This document shows positions 1-12,950 of a stretch of DNA of 60,164 nucleotides, piece by piece. The notes beneath the pieces are model-generated. The model searched no databases and was not told where the DNA came from. It saw only the letters and a program-made list of their open reading frames with translations. This DNA comes from Trichinella spiralis (lineage: Eukaryota; Nematoda; Enoplea; Trichinellida; Trichinellidae), in contig CM012955.1 of the NCBI GenBank assembly GCA_000181795.3, positions 4,250,667 through 4,310,830 on the forward strand. The letters are read 5' to 3'. A program made the translations under genes and the position numbers. Each line of letters starts with the position of its first letter. Position 1 is the stretch's first letter.

Positions 1-3000
1 AAGTTTAATAGATAAAAAAGATGGTAATAGTGACCACATTCAATGAAATGCTTGCTTATTAGCAAAGTAAACACTTACAATGGTTACGTTTTGATTTGCA
101 GCAATAAATGAATATTTAACAGCAATAAATTCACGAATTCAATACTATAAATAGTAAAAAATGAAATAATGAGTGGAAATCTAACAGTTTAGATGTCAAA
201 AAATGTGTCATGTACAGAAATTGACAGTCTCCGCTTCGGTTGAAAGAGAGAGTTACAGATGGGTGACTTTCCTGTGGATTAAGATAAGCGGTACCTCAAA
301 CTTTGAGCCCATTTATTCCACACCGACAAAGTAAACTGGGTTAAAACTGCAGAAAACACTATCTTTTATCAATATAAAACTATAACAATCAAAAAGAAGT
401 CGAAATTTTGAAAACAATATTTTCGATTATTTTCACAAAAACAACCAAGTCTATATCCCATGAAATTTTGCAATTTTCCAGAAAAATTTCATGCAACAAA
501 AATTAAGGTAACAAATTTATATCGGTATGAAATTAACCCCTAATTAGTTTAAACATTTCCGGATAGAGTGTGACCGCGTATTCCATGAGATATTCGCAAA
601 AAAGTGAAACTGAAAATAAGATTTTAAAGAAGTCAAAATAAAAAGGAATAAGAAATGAAATTTAAATAAAAGTTCATATCGCCTGTTATCATTAAACTGT
701 ACAAGAAAACTTTTGATATTTTCACCGGAAAAAAGGAGTCTATTTTAATAATAATTGTTCCTGATTTTCATTTATGTTACAGGAACATTCAAAATCAAAA
801 TCCATTGTCGACTGAAATTTTTGATGAATTACAATTCAGGGATAATATTATGGAAAATTATCACATTATAAACCTGTTTTCACGCAATATGCCAGTCTTT
901 TTCTTCTATAAATTTCCAGTGCTCAAATAGTCAACTTTATCAAATTTCTAAAAAAATCATTGATTGCGCGTTACTGAAAATTCCATACCTATATTTGGCA
1001 CAGAATTACTTGCACTAATCATAAAATTATTTTACAATATACCTCAATTTCTGAGAAGAATGAAATAACTTTCACGTACAAACCGGTGGATAGTTCTAAA
1101 GATTGGAATAAATGCTATCCATGAGCCCAATAGTTTGAAATGAATTGTGAATTTATTTAATTTCATAGCATCTGTAATGCAGGTTTACCCTGGGCGATTT
1201 CACCTTATACTAATTATGCAAATCAGCATTGCATCGCTGTTACTTAGCGAAAGTAAATTCAAATAGCCACACACTTGGTAATAATCAGAAGTTTAATAGA
1301 TGAAAAAGATGGTAATGGGACCACATTCAATGAAATGTTTCCTTATTAGCAAAGTAAACACTTACAATGGTTACGTTTTGATTTGCAGCAATAAATGAAT
1401 ATTTAACAGCAATAAATTCACGAATTCAATACTATAAATCGTAAAAAATAAAGTAATGAGTGGAAATCTAACAGTTTGGATGCCAAAAATGTCATGTACA
1501 GAAATTGACAGTCTGCGCTTCGGTACAAAGAGAGAGTTACAGATGGGTAAATTTCCTGTGGATTAAGATAAGCGGTACCTCAAACTTTGAGCCCATTTAT
1601 TCCACACCTACAAAGTAGACTGGGTTAAAACTGCAGAAAACACTATCTTTTATCAGTATAAAACTATAACAATCAAAAAACAGTCTAAATTATGAAAACA
1701 AAATTTTCGCCGATTTTTACATAAACAACCATGTCTATAGACCATGAAATTTTGCAATTTTCCAGAAAAATTTCATTCAACAAAAATTAAGGTAACAAAT
1801 TTATATCGGTATAGAATTATCCGGTAATTATTACAAACATTTCCGGATAGATTGTGATCGCGTATTCCTTGAGATATTTGCAAAAGGTGAAACTAGAAAT
1901 ACTATTTTAATGAAGTCAAAATAAAAAGGTATAAGAAATGAAATCTAAATAAATGTGCATATAGCATGTTGTCATTAAATTTTACAACAAAACTATGAAT
2001 GTTTTCACCCGAAAAAAAGAGTCTATTTTAATAATATTTGTTCCTGATTTTTATTTATGTAACAGGAACTTTGAAAATTAAAAACCCTTGTCGACTGAAT
2101 ATTGTTGATTTATTACAATTCAGAGATATGAATTATTCAAAATTAAAAAGTTATTTTTGTGCAATATGCAAGTCTTTTTATTCTTTCAAATTTCAAATGC
2201 TCAACAGGGCAACTTTATCAAATTTCTCAAAAAATCATAGATTGCGTGTTATTGAAAATTTACATACCTATAATTGGCGCACAATTTATTGTAATAATCA
2301 TAAAATTATTTTACTATATGCCGAAGTTTCTGAGAAGCATGGAATAAGTTTCATCGTACAAACTGCTGGACACCTTTGAAGATTCGAATAAATACCGTGC
2401 ATGAGCCCAATATTTTGAAATGAATTGTGAATTTATTTAATTACGTATGATTTGTAATGATTCTTCACCCTGGGGAACAGCATATTGTACTAATTATGCA
2501 AATCACCATTGTATCGTTGTTACCTACGGAAAGTAAATTCAAATAGGCATACGTCTGGTATTAATCAGAAGCTGAATACATGAAATAGATGGTAATCTGG
2601 CCCGCCTTCCATGAAATGTTTGCTTTTTAGCAAAGTAAACACTTACAACGCTTACGTTTTTATTCGCAGAAATTAATGATTATTTAACAGTAACTATTTC
2701 AATAATTCAATTCTATTAATCATAAAAAAAGAAATAATTAGTGCAAATGTGACAGATTCGATGTCAAAAATGTTTCATGTGCAGAGATTGGCAGTCTCTG
2801 CTTCGGTTGAAAGAGAGAATCTGATGGGCAAATTCTCTATGTGTTAAGATGGGCAGCAAACAACTTTAGAAGCCATTTATTCCACAACTGCTGGGTAGTT
2901 TCTTTTGAAATTCTAGAAAACACTTTGTTTTATGAATATAAAATTATTACAATCAAAAAAAGTCCAAATTTGGAAAACACATTTTTTCGCCGATTTTCGC

Positions 3001-4680
3001 AAAAACAACCAAGTCTATAGCTCATGAAATTTTGCATTTTCGAGAAAAATTTTTTTCTCCAAAAATTAAGGCAACTAATTTATATCGCTAGAGAATTATT
3101 TGCTAACGGTTATGAAATTATACCGACAGCTCCTGATTAGGTATTTGTTGAGATATACAAAAAAAGGTAAACTGAAAATAGGATTATAACAAAGTCGAAA
3201 TGAAAAGGAATTAAGAATATTAATTAAATAAATGGAAATATCGAATGGTGCCATTAATTTTTACACCAAAACTATGAATTTTTTCACCCGTTAAAAGGAA
3301 TTTATTTTAATAAAAATTGTTCCTGATTTTCATTAAAGCAACAGAAACTTTCAAAATTAAAATCTTTCTTCACTGAGTATTTTTGATTTATTACAATTCA
3401 GAGATGTGAATTATCCAAAATTAATGCATTAGAAAGCTATTTTCGTGCAATATGCAAGTCTTTTTATTCTACAAATTTCAAATGTTCAATCGGGCAACTT
3501 TATCGAATTTCTCAAAAAATCATTGATAGTGGGTTATTGAAATTTTCCTACCTATAATTGGCAAAGAATTACTTGCACTAATCATAAAATTATTTCACAA
3601 TATGCTGTACTTTCTGAGAAGCATGGAATAACATTCACCGTTCAAACCGGGGGATAGTTCTAAAGATTGGAATAAATGCTATCCATGAGCCCAATAGTTT
3701 GAAATGAATTGTGAATTTATTTAATTTCATAGCATTTGTAATGCAGGCTTACCCTGGGCGATTTCACCTTATACTAATTATGCAAATCAGCATTGCATCG
3801 TTGTTACTTAGCGAAAGTAAATTCAAATCGCCACACACTTGGTAATAATCAGAAGTTTAATAGATGAAAAAGATGGTAATAGGGACCACATTTAATGAAA
3901 TGTTTGCTTATTAGCAAAGTAAACACTTACAACGCTTTCGTTTTCAATTGCAACAATTAATGTTTATTTAACAGTAATAATTTCAGAAATACAATTCAAC
4001 TGATCTTAAAAAAAGATGCATTAGTTGAAACCTAACAGATTCGATGTTAAAAATGTTTTATGTACGGAAATTGGCAGTCATTGGTGCCGTTGAAAGAGAG
4101 ATTCTGATGGGCAAATTCTCTATGTATTAAGATATTCAGTGGACAACTTTAGAGGCATCTATTGCGCAACTATTGGGCAGTTTCCGATTAACCAGTCCAA
4201 AGCACAATCATTTATCAGTGCGGAAATCTAGCAATCAACAAAGTCCAAATTTTGAAGAAAGATATTTTGCCTATTTTCGCAACAACAACCTAGTGTGTAG
4301 CCCACGAAATTGCGAAATTTTCGAGAAAAATTTTCTTCTCCAAAAATGCCCGGAAATGATTTTAATCGTTTATAATTGATTTGTGGACAATTATGAACAT
4401 ATTCGTACTGTTCCTGGTTCCATATTTCTCTAGATATTACGCTAAAAGTGTGCAAATTTCCTGTGTATTTATTTGCAGGGGCAAAGTGTCAACTTTAGAG
4501 GCCGCTGATTCCACAACTACTTGTCGGTGCTCCAAAAATTAGGGGAGATGATGTGAGTCGATCACAATCGATTGCAAAACTGCCATAAAGTTGTCCGCAC
4601 AGTTCTGAATTCTGTATTTCTTGAGATATTCCTGAAAAAACGCAGAAACAGTCTTTTTAATGGTGCTGAAAAGTTAAAGA
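1..4680. repeat. Tandem satellite, unit about 1.28 kb, 3.5 to 4 diverged copies
   Basis: The same AT-rich text returns at about 1, 1289, 2569 and 3853, giving units of roughly 1288, 1280 and 1284 bp. Landmarks repeated in order are an AAGATGGTAAT block, a GCAAAGTAAACACTTACAA block, a run with GAAAGAGAGA and a block with TATGCAAATCA. Copies 1 and 2 are the most alike, copy 3 carries many substitutions, and the fourth is truncated and degenerates into jumbled fragments between about 4450 and 4680. The array runs off the left edge of the window, so its full size is unknown. Short open frames inside it (for example 2038-2379) are not kept between copies, so it looks noncoding. Confidence 0.9.
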
Positions 4681-5662
4681 AATGAAGCATGCATTCTTCA
4701 TGCATTGCTTTTTTCTTTATTTCGCAATCGAGATGTTTGAATTAGTGAACAACATTTCGAACGTTTCAAATAATGTCCATGAGAATCACTCTTCTGTGGG
4801 TGATGAACTCCAATTATTTGTCATGTGTGATGATTTTTGAATCTGAATCTTATCCTCGTTGTCAGTATTGTCTACCTCAGTTATGTGTATACCGTCAGCG
4901 CAGGATAAATATTTATTCAGCCAGATAAGAATGCAGAATTATCATGAAGAATTGTAACATTTATGAATGTACGCATCTTTGACAGAGGCAACGTACTTTT
5001 GCTCAACGACTTTTCGTTTTCTGCTGTTGCTCATTTCCGCAAATTGAATGTTTGCTCATCTGTTGACCTGGAGGAACGGATGACAATGCTTCTTCTCTGC
5101 GAGACGTCACGCTCATGTTTGGTGGCTGGCGTAACAACTGCTTGGTGGTGAATTAATTTCAGCGCACTAATGAAAATCTTAGCACTTTACTTCTCCGCCC
5201 GTGTGATGGTCTCATTTTTGTAAAAATGTTATATTTAATGTTTAGATTTTGAGTGTGACAAGTGAAAAAAATAAACTGCGAAATTTATTGCATAACTAGC
5301 TGTGATTCTCACTTTGCAGCTACGAAATTTACAACACGTTCAACTTTACGCGAAACTTTTATTAATTTGATCACAGCACGTGCCAATTCTTTTTCTTTTG
5401 CGTGCTAATAACAGACACATAATTTTTTCCAAAAGCGAACTAATAATTGGCAGCTAATATTAAAACATTTCAATTAAATTACGCTATGAAAAATGTAGTC
5501 ATCTGGGGGAACTTAAAGTGCAACTTCTGAAAAGTGTCGTTTATCCATGCAACAGTTTGCGCAATCTTCCGCGTCCAAGCTATGCAGTGATGTGGTCGGT
5601 AGTTGTGACGGTACCATTAGACAGTGTAAACGCTGAAACATGGGCAAAAAGATGCAATCAGT
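4681..5662. other. Intergenic, no gene seen
   Basis: AT-rich sequence between the satellite and the 3' end of the SLC6 gene. The short frames here show no recognisable domain. I see nothing else to report. Confidence 0.5.
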
Positions 5663-8600
5663 TTATAAATTTACTTTTTCATAATTTACTGATTTTATTG
5701 ATCCTCTTTTTCGAACCAACGCTTGAATGATATAGATTCTGCAAGGAAAATCATTTTACCATAAAAATAAATGTGAATAGTACTGTACGTACGGTATGCA
5801 AACAATGGACGACAACCGAATTATCCAACCCAGTATCAGAGACCATTCTGGATATTCATAATTGTTCAAAGTCAGTGGCTTAAGTTGTACAGTGGCAAAA
5901 ATGAGAATCATCTAAACAAGCCAAGACCTAATTCTCATTTGCAAAAAATGCTATCACAAGCGCATTTCATTACGGAAACAATTGCCGGGCAAACTATAAG
6001 CCAACAAAGTTTCAGAAAGCGACTAGGTTTGACGCCTAGCATTTCTTCCACATCATCTGCAAACTGCTTAATTCCTAAAACGTTTCCTTTTAAAATTCTT
6101 ACAGATTGCAAAACAAGTTTTGTCTACTGCACCATATATATAGCTGATTGTTACTGTTTCTGCCATGACAACAATTAACACTGGATAACTGACAGCATAG
6201 TGATCAAGATATTCAATAAGGTAATTTCCTCCCTTGAAAAGAGAAGAAATAATCAACTGATAAAGAAACCTCCCAAACGCGTACGTAAGTCACTGTTGGC
6301 AAGCTGAGGAAGAACATGGCGATCATGAAAAACATTGCAAAAACTTTTCGATTTTTTTCAAGAACAGAAGGATATTCATCACAGAAAGCAGTAAGAATTG
6401 CTTCAAAACCAGCAAACTGTGAAATAAATTAGAAAGGCAAAATATTTAAGAAATATTACAATAATTACTTACAGTACTGTCAACACCCAAGGTGACAAGC
6501 ATGACGAAAAAAATAACAGACCAAATAGGTGCCGCTTTCATAGTTGATATAGCTCTTGGATAAACGATGAACACAAGTCCAGGTCCTTTAGAAAAAAACA
6601 GAAAACCATGAAATAAATCATTTTCTGCACATGAATGAGTATTCACACCTCCCGTTTCGGCCACTTCGGCAATGTCCTTATTCAAGCAGTCGGCCATATA
6701 TCCCAGTACAGAAAATATTACCAGACCAGATAAAATGCTTGTCAAGCTATTTATGCAACCTGCCACAATAGCATCTCTAAGAGAAAAAAACAAAAAATAA
6801 TAACATTTTTGATATAAAAATGGAAATATTGGATAACCTGTAAAAGTTGTTCCGTCTTGAATTGTAACTAGCAAGCGCAATTAATACTCCAAATCCTGGT
6901 CCCAGTGAAAAAAATATTTGTGTTGCAGCATCGATCCAAACCTACAGCATTATAAAATATTTTAAACCAAAGTAAAGCACCAATGAATTACCGTTAAAGT
7001 TAAAGTTCATTTGAAGAATGCTTAATTTCAGCAAAAACTGTAAACACAACACCAGCTAACATTTTTCATTTTTAAATGCATGAAAGACGAATTGTTCAGT
7101 TTCATATTTACATTTGATTTAATAATTGTTTTACAATACGCACTTTTTACACGTTAAAATTAAAGAGGTAAAAATTTGAAACCACATCCAATTACACTGT
7201 AGCAGTCGAATGATGAAAAATTGTAAAACAGTTACATGAAAAAAAGTTTAAGGTTATTGCATTATGTGCTAAGCATTGGAATTGAACGATAAAAATGAAT
7301 TAATTATGCAGTTGAGGAATATTTATGTTTTAAAAAAATGATGCTATTTTCGTTTAAAAGACTAATAAAACTGAGATAATAAAAAGGTTACTTCAATATT
7401 GAGCAGCTTGCTCCAATCTGGCATGAGGAAGTATTTAATGCCAGCCTGTGATCCCGGCAATGTGCAGCTATGTGCAAGCAAAGCGAACAGCGCAACATAG
7501 GGAACCGTTGCAGTGAACCACACTGCCTGAAATTGTTAGAAATGAAATTGAAAGCAACGGTTGGAAAATTCCCTTCACGAATATTCACTTTGCCTGAACT
7601 GAGCGGTCCTCTCCAGATGGCAAAATAAACAATTGTGTAGATGACAAGCAGGCAAAGCAAAAGAGGCCATCTGATATTGCCCAAATTTTCCAAACCATCA
7701 GAATTTTGTATTTCCAAAACTCTTCGTCTTCAATTTGCAAAGGAAGTTATTTAACAACTTGCTCGAACAAGTTGAAACTTACAAAAAGAACTCTTCAGCT
7801 GCATTTGTGTAATTGCTAGATGCATTTCCCAATGATACGTTCGCATTGTCGGGTACACAGTTTTCCGTATTCCACACGTTGTCGCAAGATTGCCAAGGAA
7901 AAGGCCATTTGAACGAACTGCTAAGGTAGAACAATGCCCAAGATATTATCGTGTTATAAAAGCAACCCATGTAGACATCAATCAAACATGTTGCATATCC
8001 GACGCCTATAAAATTGATCAAATAAATAATTTACTTGTCAAATATTTCAGTAAACAACAGGGAAAAACCTTTAAAAAGTGGTACCAGTCGTTTCCATATG
8101 GAAATGCATCCGCATCGATGAAATTGTCCCAATGCCATTTCCATATAAAACAACGGAAGTCCACAGAAGATGAACATAACAAAGTATGGGACCAGAAAAG
8201 CTCCTGAAATTCGGGGTGCATATGAAATTTTCATTTTAAATTATTATCATTTTTTCAATCAATCATTTCATCAAAATTGCAACAACACAACAGCGTCATA
8301 AAATTAGTAAAGCGACATTGGTTGTTGCGCATGCGTTCGGAATGGAAACTTTCTCGCCTGGTGAGCAGAGCAAACTTATCAAGAAAAAAACACTGTTAGC
8401 ATAGTTGAATGGAAGATAAAATTGATAAAACCTTCTTTTCACCGACAAACAGAAGAACCAACCGGAGAAAAATGATATCTGGTTTCTGAAATTGTTTCTA
8501 TCAGTGTGGATAAAGATACAAAATGAAAAAATACCATCCCATTGCCCCATCGAACCACAACCAATTTTACTTTTTCAAATTTATCACATTTGCAATATTT

Positions 8601-9355
8601 CATTTTACTGAAAACGGCAAACGCAAAAATAGTAAACGTTGTTCATTCATATTATATTAGAAAAAAGACACACTTAAACAATCGTACGTATATTTGAAAT
8701 AGCCAAATGATAATTTATTTGAAAACAAATGAAAAAGAGCATAAATCATCTTCTCCACATCTGATCGTTTTCCCCATGTGATAAATGGAATGATTTATTT
8801 AATGGAAAATGGAGTTTTTTTTCACACTGCTGCATCATAACGTGGATTTATTATTATTATTATTATTATTTCTGTTGCAGACATTTTACGTTTTGCACGT
8901 GCAAATTGTTGCAATGAAATAAGCATTGTTGAAAACGTTATTTTCCTATCGTTCATACCAAACTGACATTGGTGGTTATTATTCTGCACCGAATTTGAAT
9001 ACCTCGTGAAAACAACAACAAGTGGAAATCAAATTTTACAATTTTTCAAGGAACCATGTTCGCTGAAAAATTGTTGAAATGGATAAGTTTGCATTGAAAT
9101 AATGCGATTAAAAATATGAAAAAGAAATAAATTCTAACAACACAACAACAATTATTATTATTTTGATAAAAGAGAATATGTATGAAATAAAAATTTACCT
9201 CCACCATTTCGATAGCATATGTACGGAAAGCGCCACACATTGCCAAGATCGACAGAAAAGCCAATTATGGCCAACAGAAATTCCACCTTGTTGGCCCATT
9301 CAAGGCGTTCTTCACTGGCACCCGCTGCAGCCAGACGTTTTCTCAATCTTTTCAT
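5663..9355 (-). CDS. Sodium-dependent serotonin transporter-like protein (SLC6 family), 13 exons
   Basis: Plasma-membrane symporter that would take up a monoamine with sodium and chloride. Exons inferred by homology and splice sites: 9199-9355, 8069-8203, 7783-8005, 7589-7722, 7392-7526, 6838-6941, 6649-6776, 6473-6585, 6285-6416, 6103-6232, 5974-6056, about 5789-5911, and 5663-5738. Helix 1 has [13 protein letters not shown], whose Asp is the monoamine-binding residue. Helix 2 gives [16 protein letters not shown] followed by GCISIWKR, closer to serotonin than to dopamine transporters. The long extracellular loop holds two cysteines and NVS, NAS and NYT glycosylation sites. SLGPGFGVL (helix 6), [14 protein letters not shown] (helix 8) and EEMLGVKP follow in family order, so all twelve helices appear present. 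The N-terminus is only about 20 residues; a TAA two codons upstream of the ATG fixes this start unless an earlier exon exists. Family is certain; serotonin over dopamine or octopamine is likely. The donor of exon 12 is uncertain by a few bases. Confidence 0.9.
8849..8870. repeat. (ATT)n microsatellite in SLC6 intron 1
   Basis: About seven ATT units in the long first intron of the transporter gene. Confidence 0.9.
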
Positions 9356-9837
9356 TGGATTAGATCAAAAAAGCAAAACACAAAATAATAACCAAACGAC
9401 AAAACGAGCAGAGTGCGGTGGAACAAGTTGCAGCTTCACAAGTCACAATTAGCCTTGTGTGACTTGATGTCGTCGGCTCTGTGGCTTGTGGATGAGAAAT
9501 TCGATTCTGAAACTTCAGAGCTGGCGAAGAAACGACGACGTTATTCGAACTTGTGGATCACAGTGCGACGAATTATGTGGAAGGAGAGGGGGGTATTTTT
9601 TGGCTGTGGGTCGAGAAAAGTTGGCGAAATTTTATACGTCCGCTGGTCGTTCTGAGAAATGCTGCAGATGCGTTTTCAAAAAATCGAAACTGCCCCCACA
9701 TAGCCTCTCACGAGAACGCATACGGATGCTTGGATTTTACTTATTTTTTTATGTTTCACTTCTCATTGTTTATTTTACTTCCTCTAATTTGTGTTCCGTG
9801 CTATATAATATATATGAGCTATAAAAAGACAAGAGAA

Positions 9838-9884
<47 letters not shown>

Positions 9885-10639
9885 GGCAATTCGAATTGGT
9901 TTTTGTGAAATACAACCGTTTAAGATGAGGTGACGTCAACTGTGTTATTCACTGCTTGCCGCCGGAATGGAACGATCACGTTGGTCAGCGGTTCATTTAG
10001 CATGATCGGCTTTTCTTATTTGAACAATCAGCATGGTCATGGATGACCCTTTCGGAAATTCGAAACCAAAAATCCTGCCCGTGCAGACGATCTTCTGTTT
10101 GTTCAAAGTCAAAGTTGACAATCGAAAAGTGAAACACCACCGTTGTTGGCCTAATTGGCCGGTTGATTTGTCGTAAAATTAACTTTATCCCCCTCTCCCC
10201 TACAACCATCACACGAGTTTCTGAAGCTAAACAGATCAATTTTTATATCATGCATTCATTGGCGTCCACGCACACAATAACCAAATGATCTGTCCAAGTA
10301 TTACGCATCTGGTGTTTTTCTCGCTGTTCTACAGAAAATAATTTTATTAATCCCAACGAACAATAAATAAACCCACGTCCATGAAACATGTACAAAACGA
10401 CAACAATAATGACAATACATAAACCGTCTCTCTGCATAACACTGACTTCTGAGAACAACTACTGTTCAACATTTTCTCTTCGATATCTGTAATACAAATG
10501 TAATAATGCATTGCAAATGACTATAAAACAATAAATAAACATGTACATGTATACATATATACATATATCTGTATGGATTAATGAAAATCTGCTCATCTTG
10601 CATCGGCATGATTAAGCAAGCAGCTGTGCCATATCGTTT
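9356..10639. other. Intergenic between the SLC6 start and the RBBP5 stop
   Basis: Contains the likely promoter of the SLC6 gene, read leftwards, and the 3' flank of RBBP5. Open frames on both strands show no family resemblance. An (AAT)n tract lies at 9842-9883. No other element was recognised. Confidence 0.5.
9842..9883. repeat. (AAT)n microsatellite
   Basis: About fourteen uninterrupted AAT units, roughly 490 bp upstream of the transporter start codon. Confidence 0.95.
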
Positions 10640-12950
10640 TCAACGCGCACCTCTGGATCTCGTCGGTGCTCTGCGTCGCCTGGCCGCCATGCCCCGCCTT
10701 CCGGCCGTGGTCGCGCTCTTGCCTCCTGAAACAAAAAAGCGTATTTCGACGAAATATCCAGTAAAACCTGAACACCACCACCACCATTACCTCTGCGCCT
10801 TCTCGTTTCGGTGGTCCTGACGGAACGGCATACGGGCGTGGTCATTTTCGCGGCCGTTTCCCTCTTCTTGCCGGCCGGCACTGGTTCAGCCTTAGTGGCC
10901 GCGTCTTTGTTCGCATCCGGCAGCGTCTCTTCGGGATTCTCTATATCGGGCGCGATTAATATCAAACGCAACGAGTCCATCCCATCTTCGTCGCTGAAAT
11001 CCAACAGACAACAAAGAGCATAGCAAAAAAACAACAACTTGCATTGGTTGAGCACAATTACCTGCTGTAGCCGAATTCTGAAAGCTTCTGATCAATGACG
11101 GTCAAATCGACTTGGTCTTCACAGTTTACATCTTAAACCGACGCGTGTGATAGATAGGTAAAATTAAACAAACAAATTTTCTTATTCACATTCCCATCCC
11201 CCTCTCCTGAAAACATACTCTCAGTCTCTGGAATGCTTCGATCTTCGTCTTCGACGTCGAACTCGGACTCGCGTTCTTCGTATTCAATATTCTCGTCCAA
11301 CTCCTTGAAGTCCGGGGCAAAAGCGCTCCAATTTTCCGTGGGGCTCTGCGACCAGAGCAACAGCTTGCCATTGGAAATGGAAAAAGCCGCCGCCCGGGTC
11401 GGGTGCCAAATCAAATCGGCTACCTGTTCCCCTTTCGAGCCTTGCAGAATCTTCACCAAGCTTCCGTTGTTCCGTTCCCATATGTAAAGCGAGTGCGAGC
11501 CACTGCTGCCGGCGCAAATGTATTCCGCGTCACCACTGAAACGACACACCTTCCAAGAAGTCCTGAAAAAATAAAATTCATAATTTTCCCATTCATCCCA
11601 CAGAACAACAAATGCAAAACTTTCCCAATTCTTAGTACTTTATTCATATTTCATTTCATTTATTTCAAGTGAATTAAAGTAAAAAATCTCGAAAACAAAA
11701 CAAAATTACGATACTAATGAAGGGAAATTTCTTCCAGATTTAGTATAATATCGGAAATAGCAGTGCAAAAGGCTTAGGTAGAATTTATGCAACGACAATT
11801 TATTAACAGTTCACCTGTTCACTGAATCTTGCACTTTTTGATTCGGCAAAACAGTACCGTCTACACCTGCTTCGAGAACTGTGCTCAACGTGAATACTCG
11901 AATGATGCGATCATTGGAATTGGTTAAGAAGAAACTGAAATTTTCACAACAATACATACAGTGAAGCATATTAATGAAAAAATGTTAAAGAAAAAGAAAA
12001 AAAAATATATATATACTCACTCCCCACGAGGAGCAACAATCAAAGTGCGAATTGGATGATTACCAGTGACGACAAACGAAGCAATTAATGATAAGGATTC
12101 CACATCGTAAACCATCACCTAAATTGAAAAGCAGCAGTCGAATTCAGCTTCAATAACAATGAAAATAAAATTAAAATTACTTTTCCTTTATTGTTGCCGC
12201 AGATTATACGGTTTCCAGATTTGTCGAAAGAGGCCACAATACCAGAAATTTCAGTGGTATTCTTTTCAGTCTCTATAGGAATAATAGTGCGTTGGTCGTC
12301 AATGGTCATCAAAATTGGCATGTGTTGCAAAAAACAAATGAGATACTGATCCCTGAGCATTGTTGTTTCAAAGTTAGGAAATAAAAGTTCAGTTTAAAAA
12401 AAACTATCAAAACAACGCACTTTTTCACTGGATGCATCTGAATGTCGTTCACAATTGATGGCATAGAAAATTTCTTAACAGTTTCACCAGCTACTACATC
12501 ACTGACCACAATTGTTTCGTCAAAACTTGAAGAAAGCAAATATTTTCCATCTCGGCTCCAGCTAAAACAGAATATAAAAATTATGCAGTCTTAAAAAAGC
12601 AATAAGAAAATATACAAACCTAACTGCAGTGATGGCATGCATATGGGTGACATATTTTTTTACCATACGTCTAGTGACAAAATCGTAAATCACTAAGTAA
12701 CCATCGTTACAGCCGGCTACAACTAAGGTGCCCCAACGATTAAAGCGACACGTTAAAGCCAAGTGGCCGGAGTCCAGTGATGTTTCAAGTTCTTCAGGAT
12801 AACACTGCCCAAAAGGTTCAGCTGAAAAATTCAATAACACAAATTATGCTACTTAAAATTTAAAAAATTAAGAAAATCAATTTATACTTGCTACAGTAAT
12901 TCATACCTGCATTTCATTAATTACAAAAATAATATATCACTGTTTTTCAT
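10640..12950 (-). CDS. rbbp5: Retinoblastoma-binding protein 5 homologue, WD-repeat subunit of COMPASS/MLL H3K4 methyltransferase
   Basis: Nuclear scaffold that joins WDR5 and ASH2L to activate SET1/MLL histone H3 lysine 4 methyltransferases. Exons by splice sites and homology: 12620-12821, 12421-12561, 12181-12352, 12021-12118, 11815-11934, 11219-11562, 11062-11131, 10791-10993 and 10640-10725. The N-terminus FGQCYPEE followed by LALTCRFNRWGTLVVAGCND is the RBBP5 signature opening. The propeller follows, then the nearly invariant tract NWSAFAPDFKELDEN with EYEERESEFDVEDED, known in this family for contacting ASH2L and nucleosomes. The tail is an IAPDIENPEE-like acidic stretch and a very basic Arg-rich end. 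The first exon is probably the 10-nt ATG exon 12941-12950, which joins in phase to give MKNTEPFGQ; this is the least certain part. Identity as RBBP5 is very secure. Confidence 0.93.

Noticed and set aside
2038-2379. 113-residue open frame inside the first satellite block
   Set aside because: The other copies of the 1.28-kb unit do not keep this frame, and it has no domain; it is a chance frame in a noncoding repeat.
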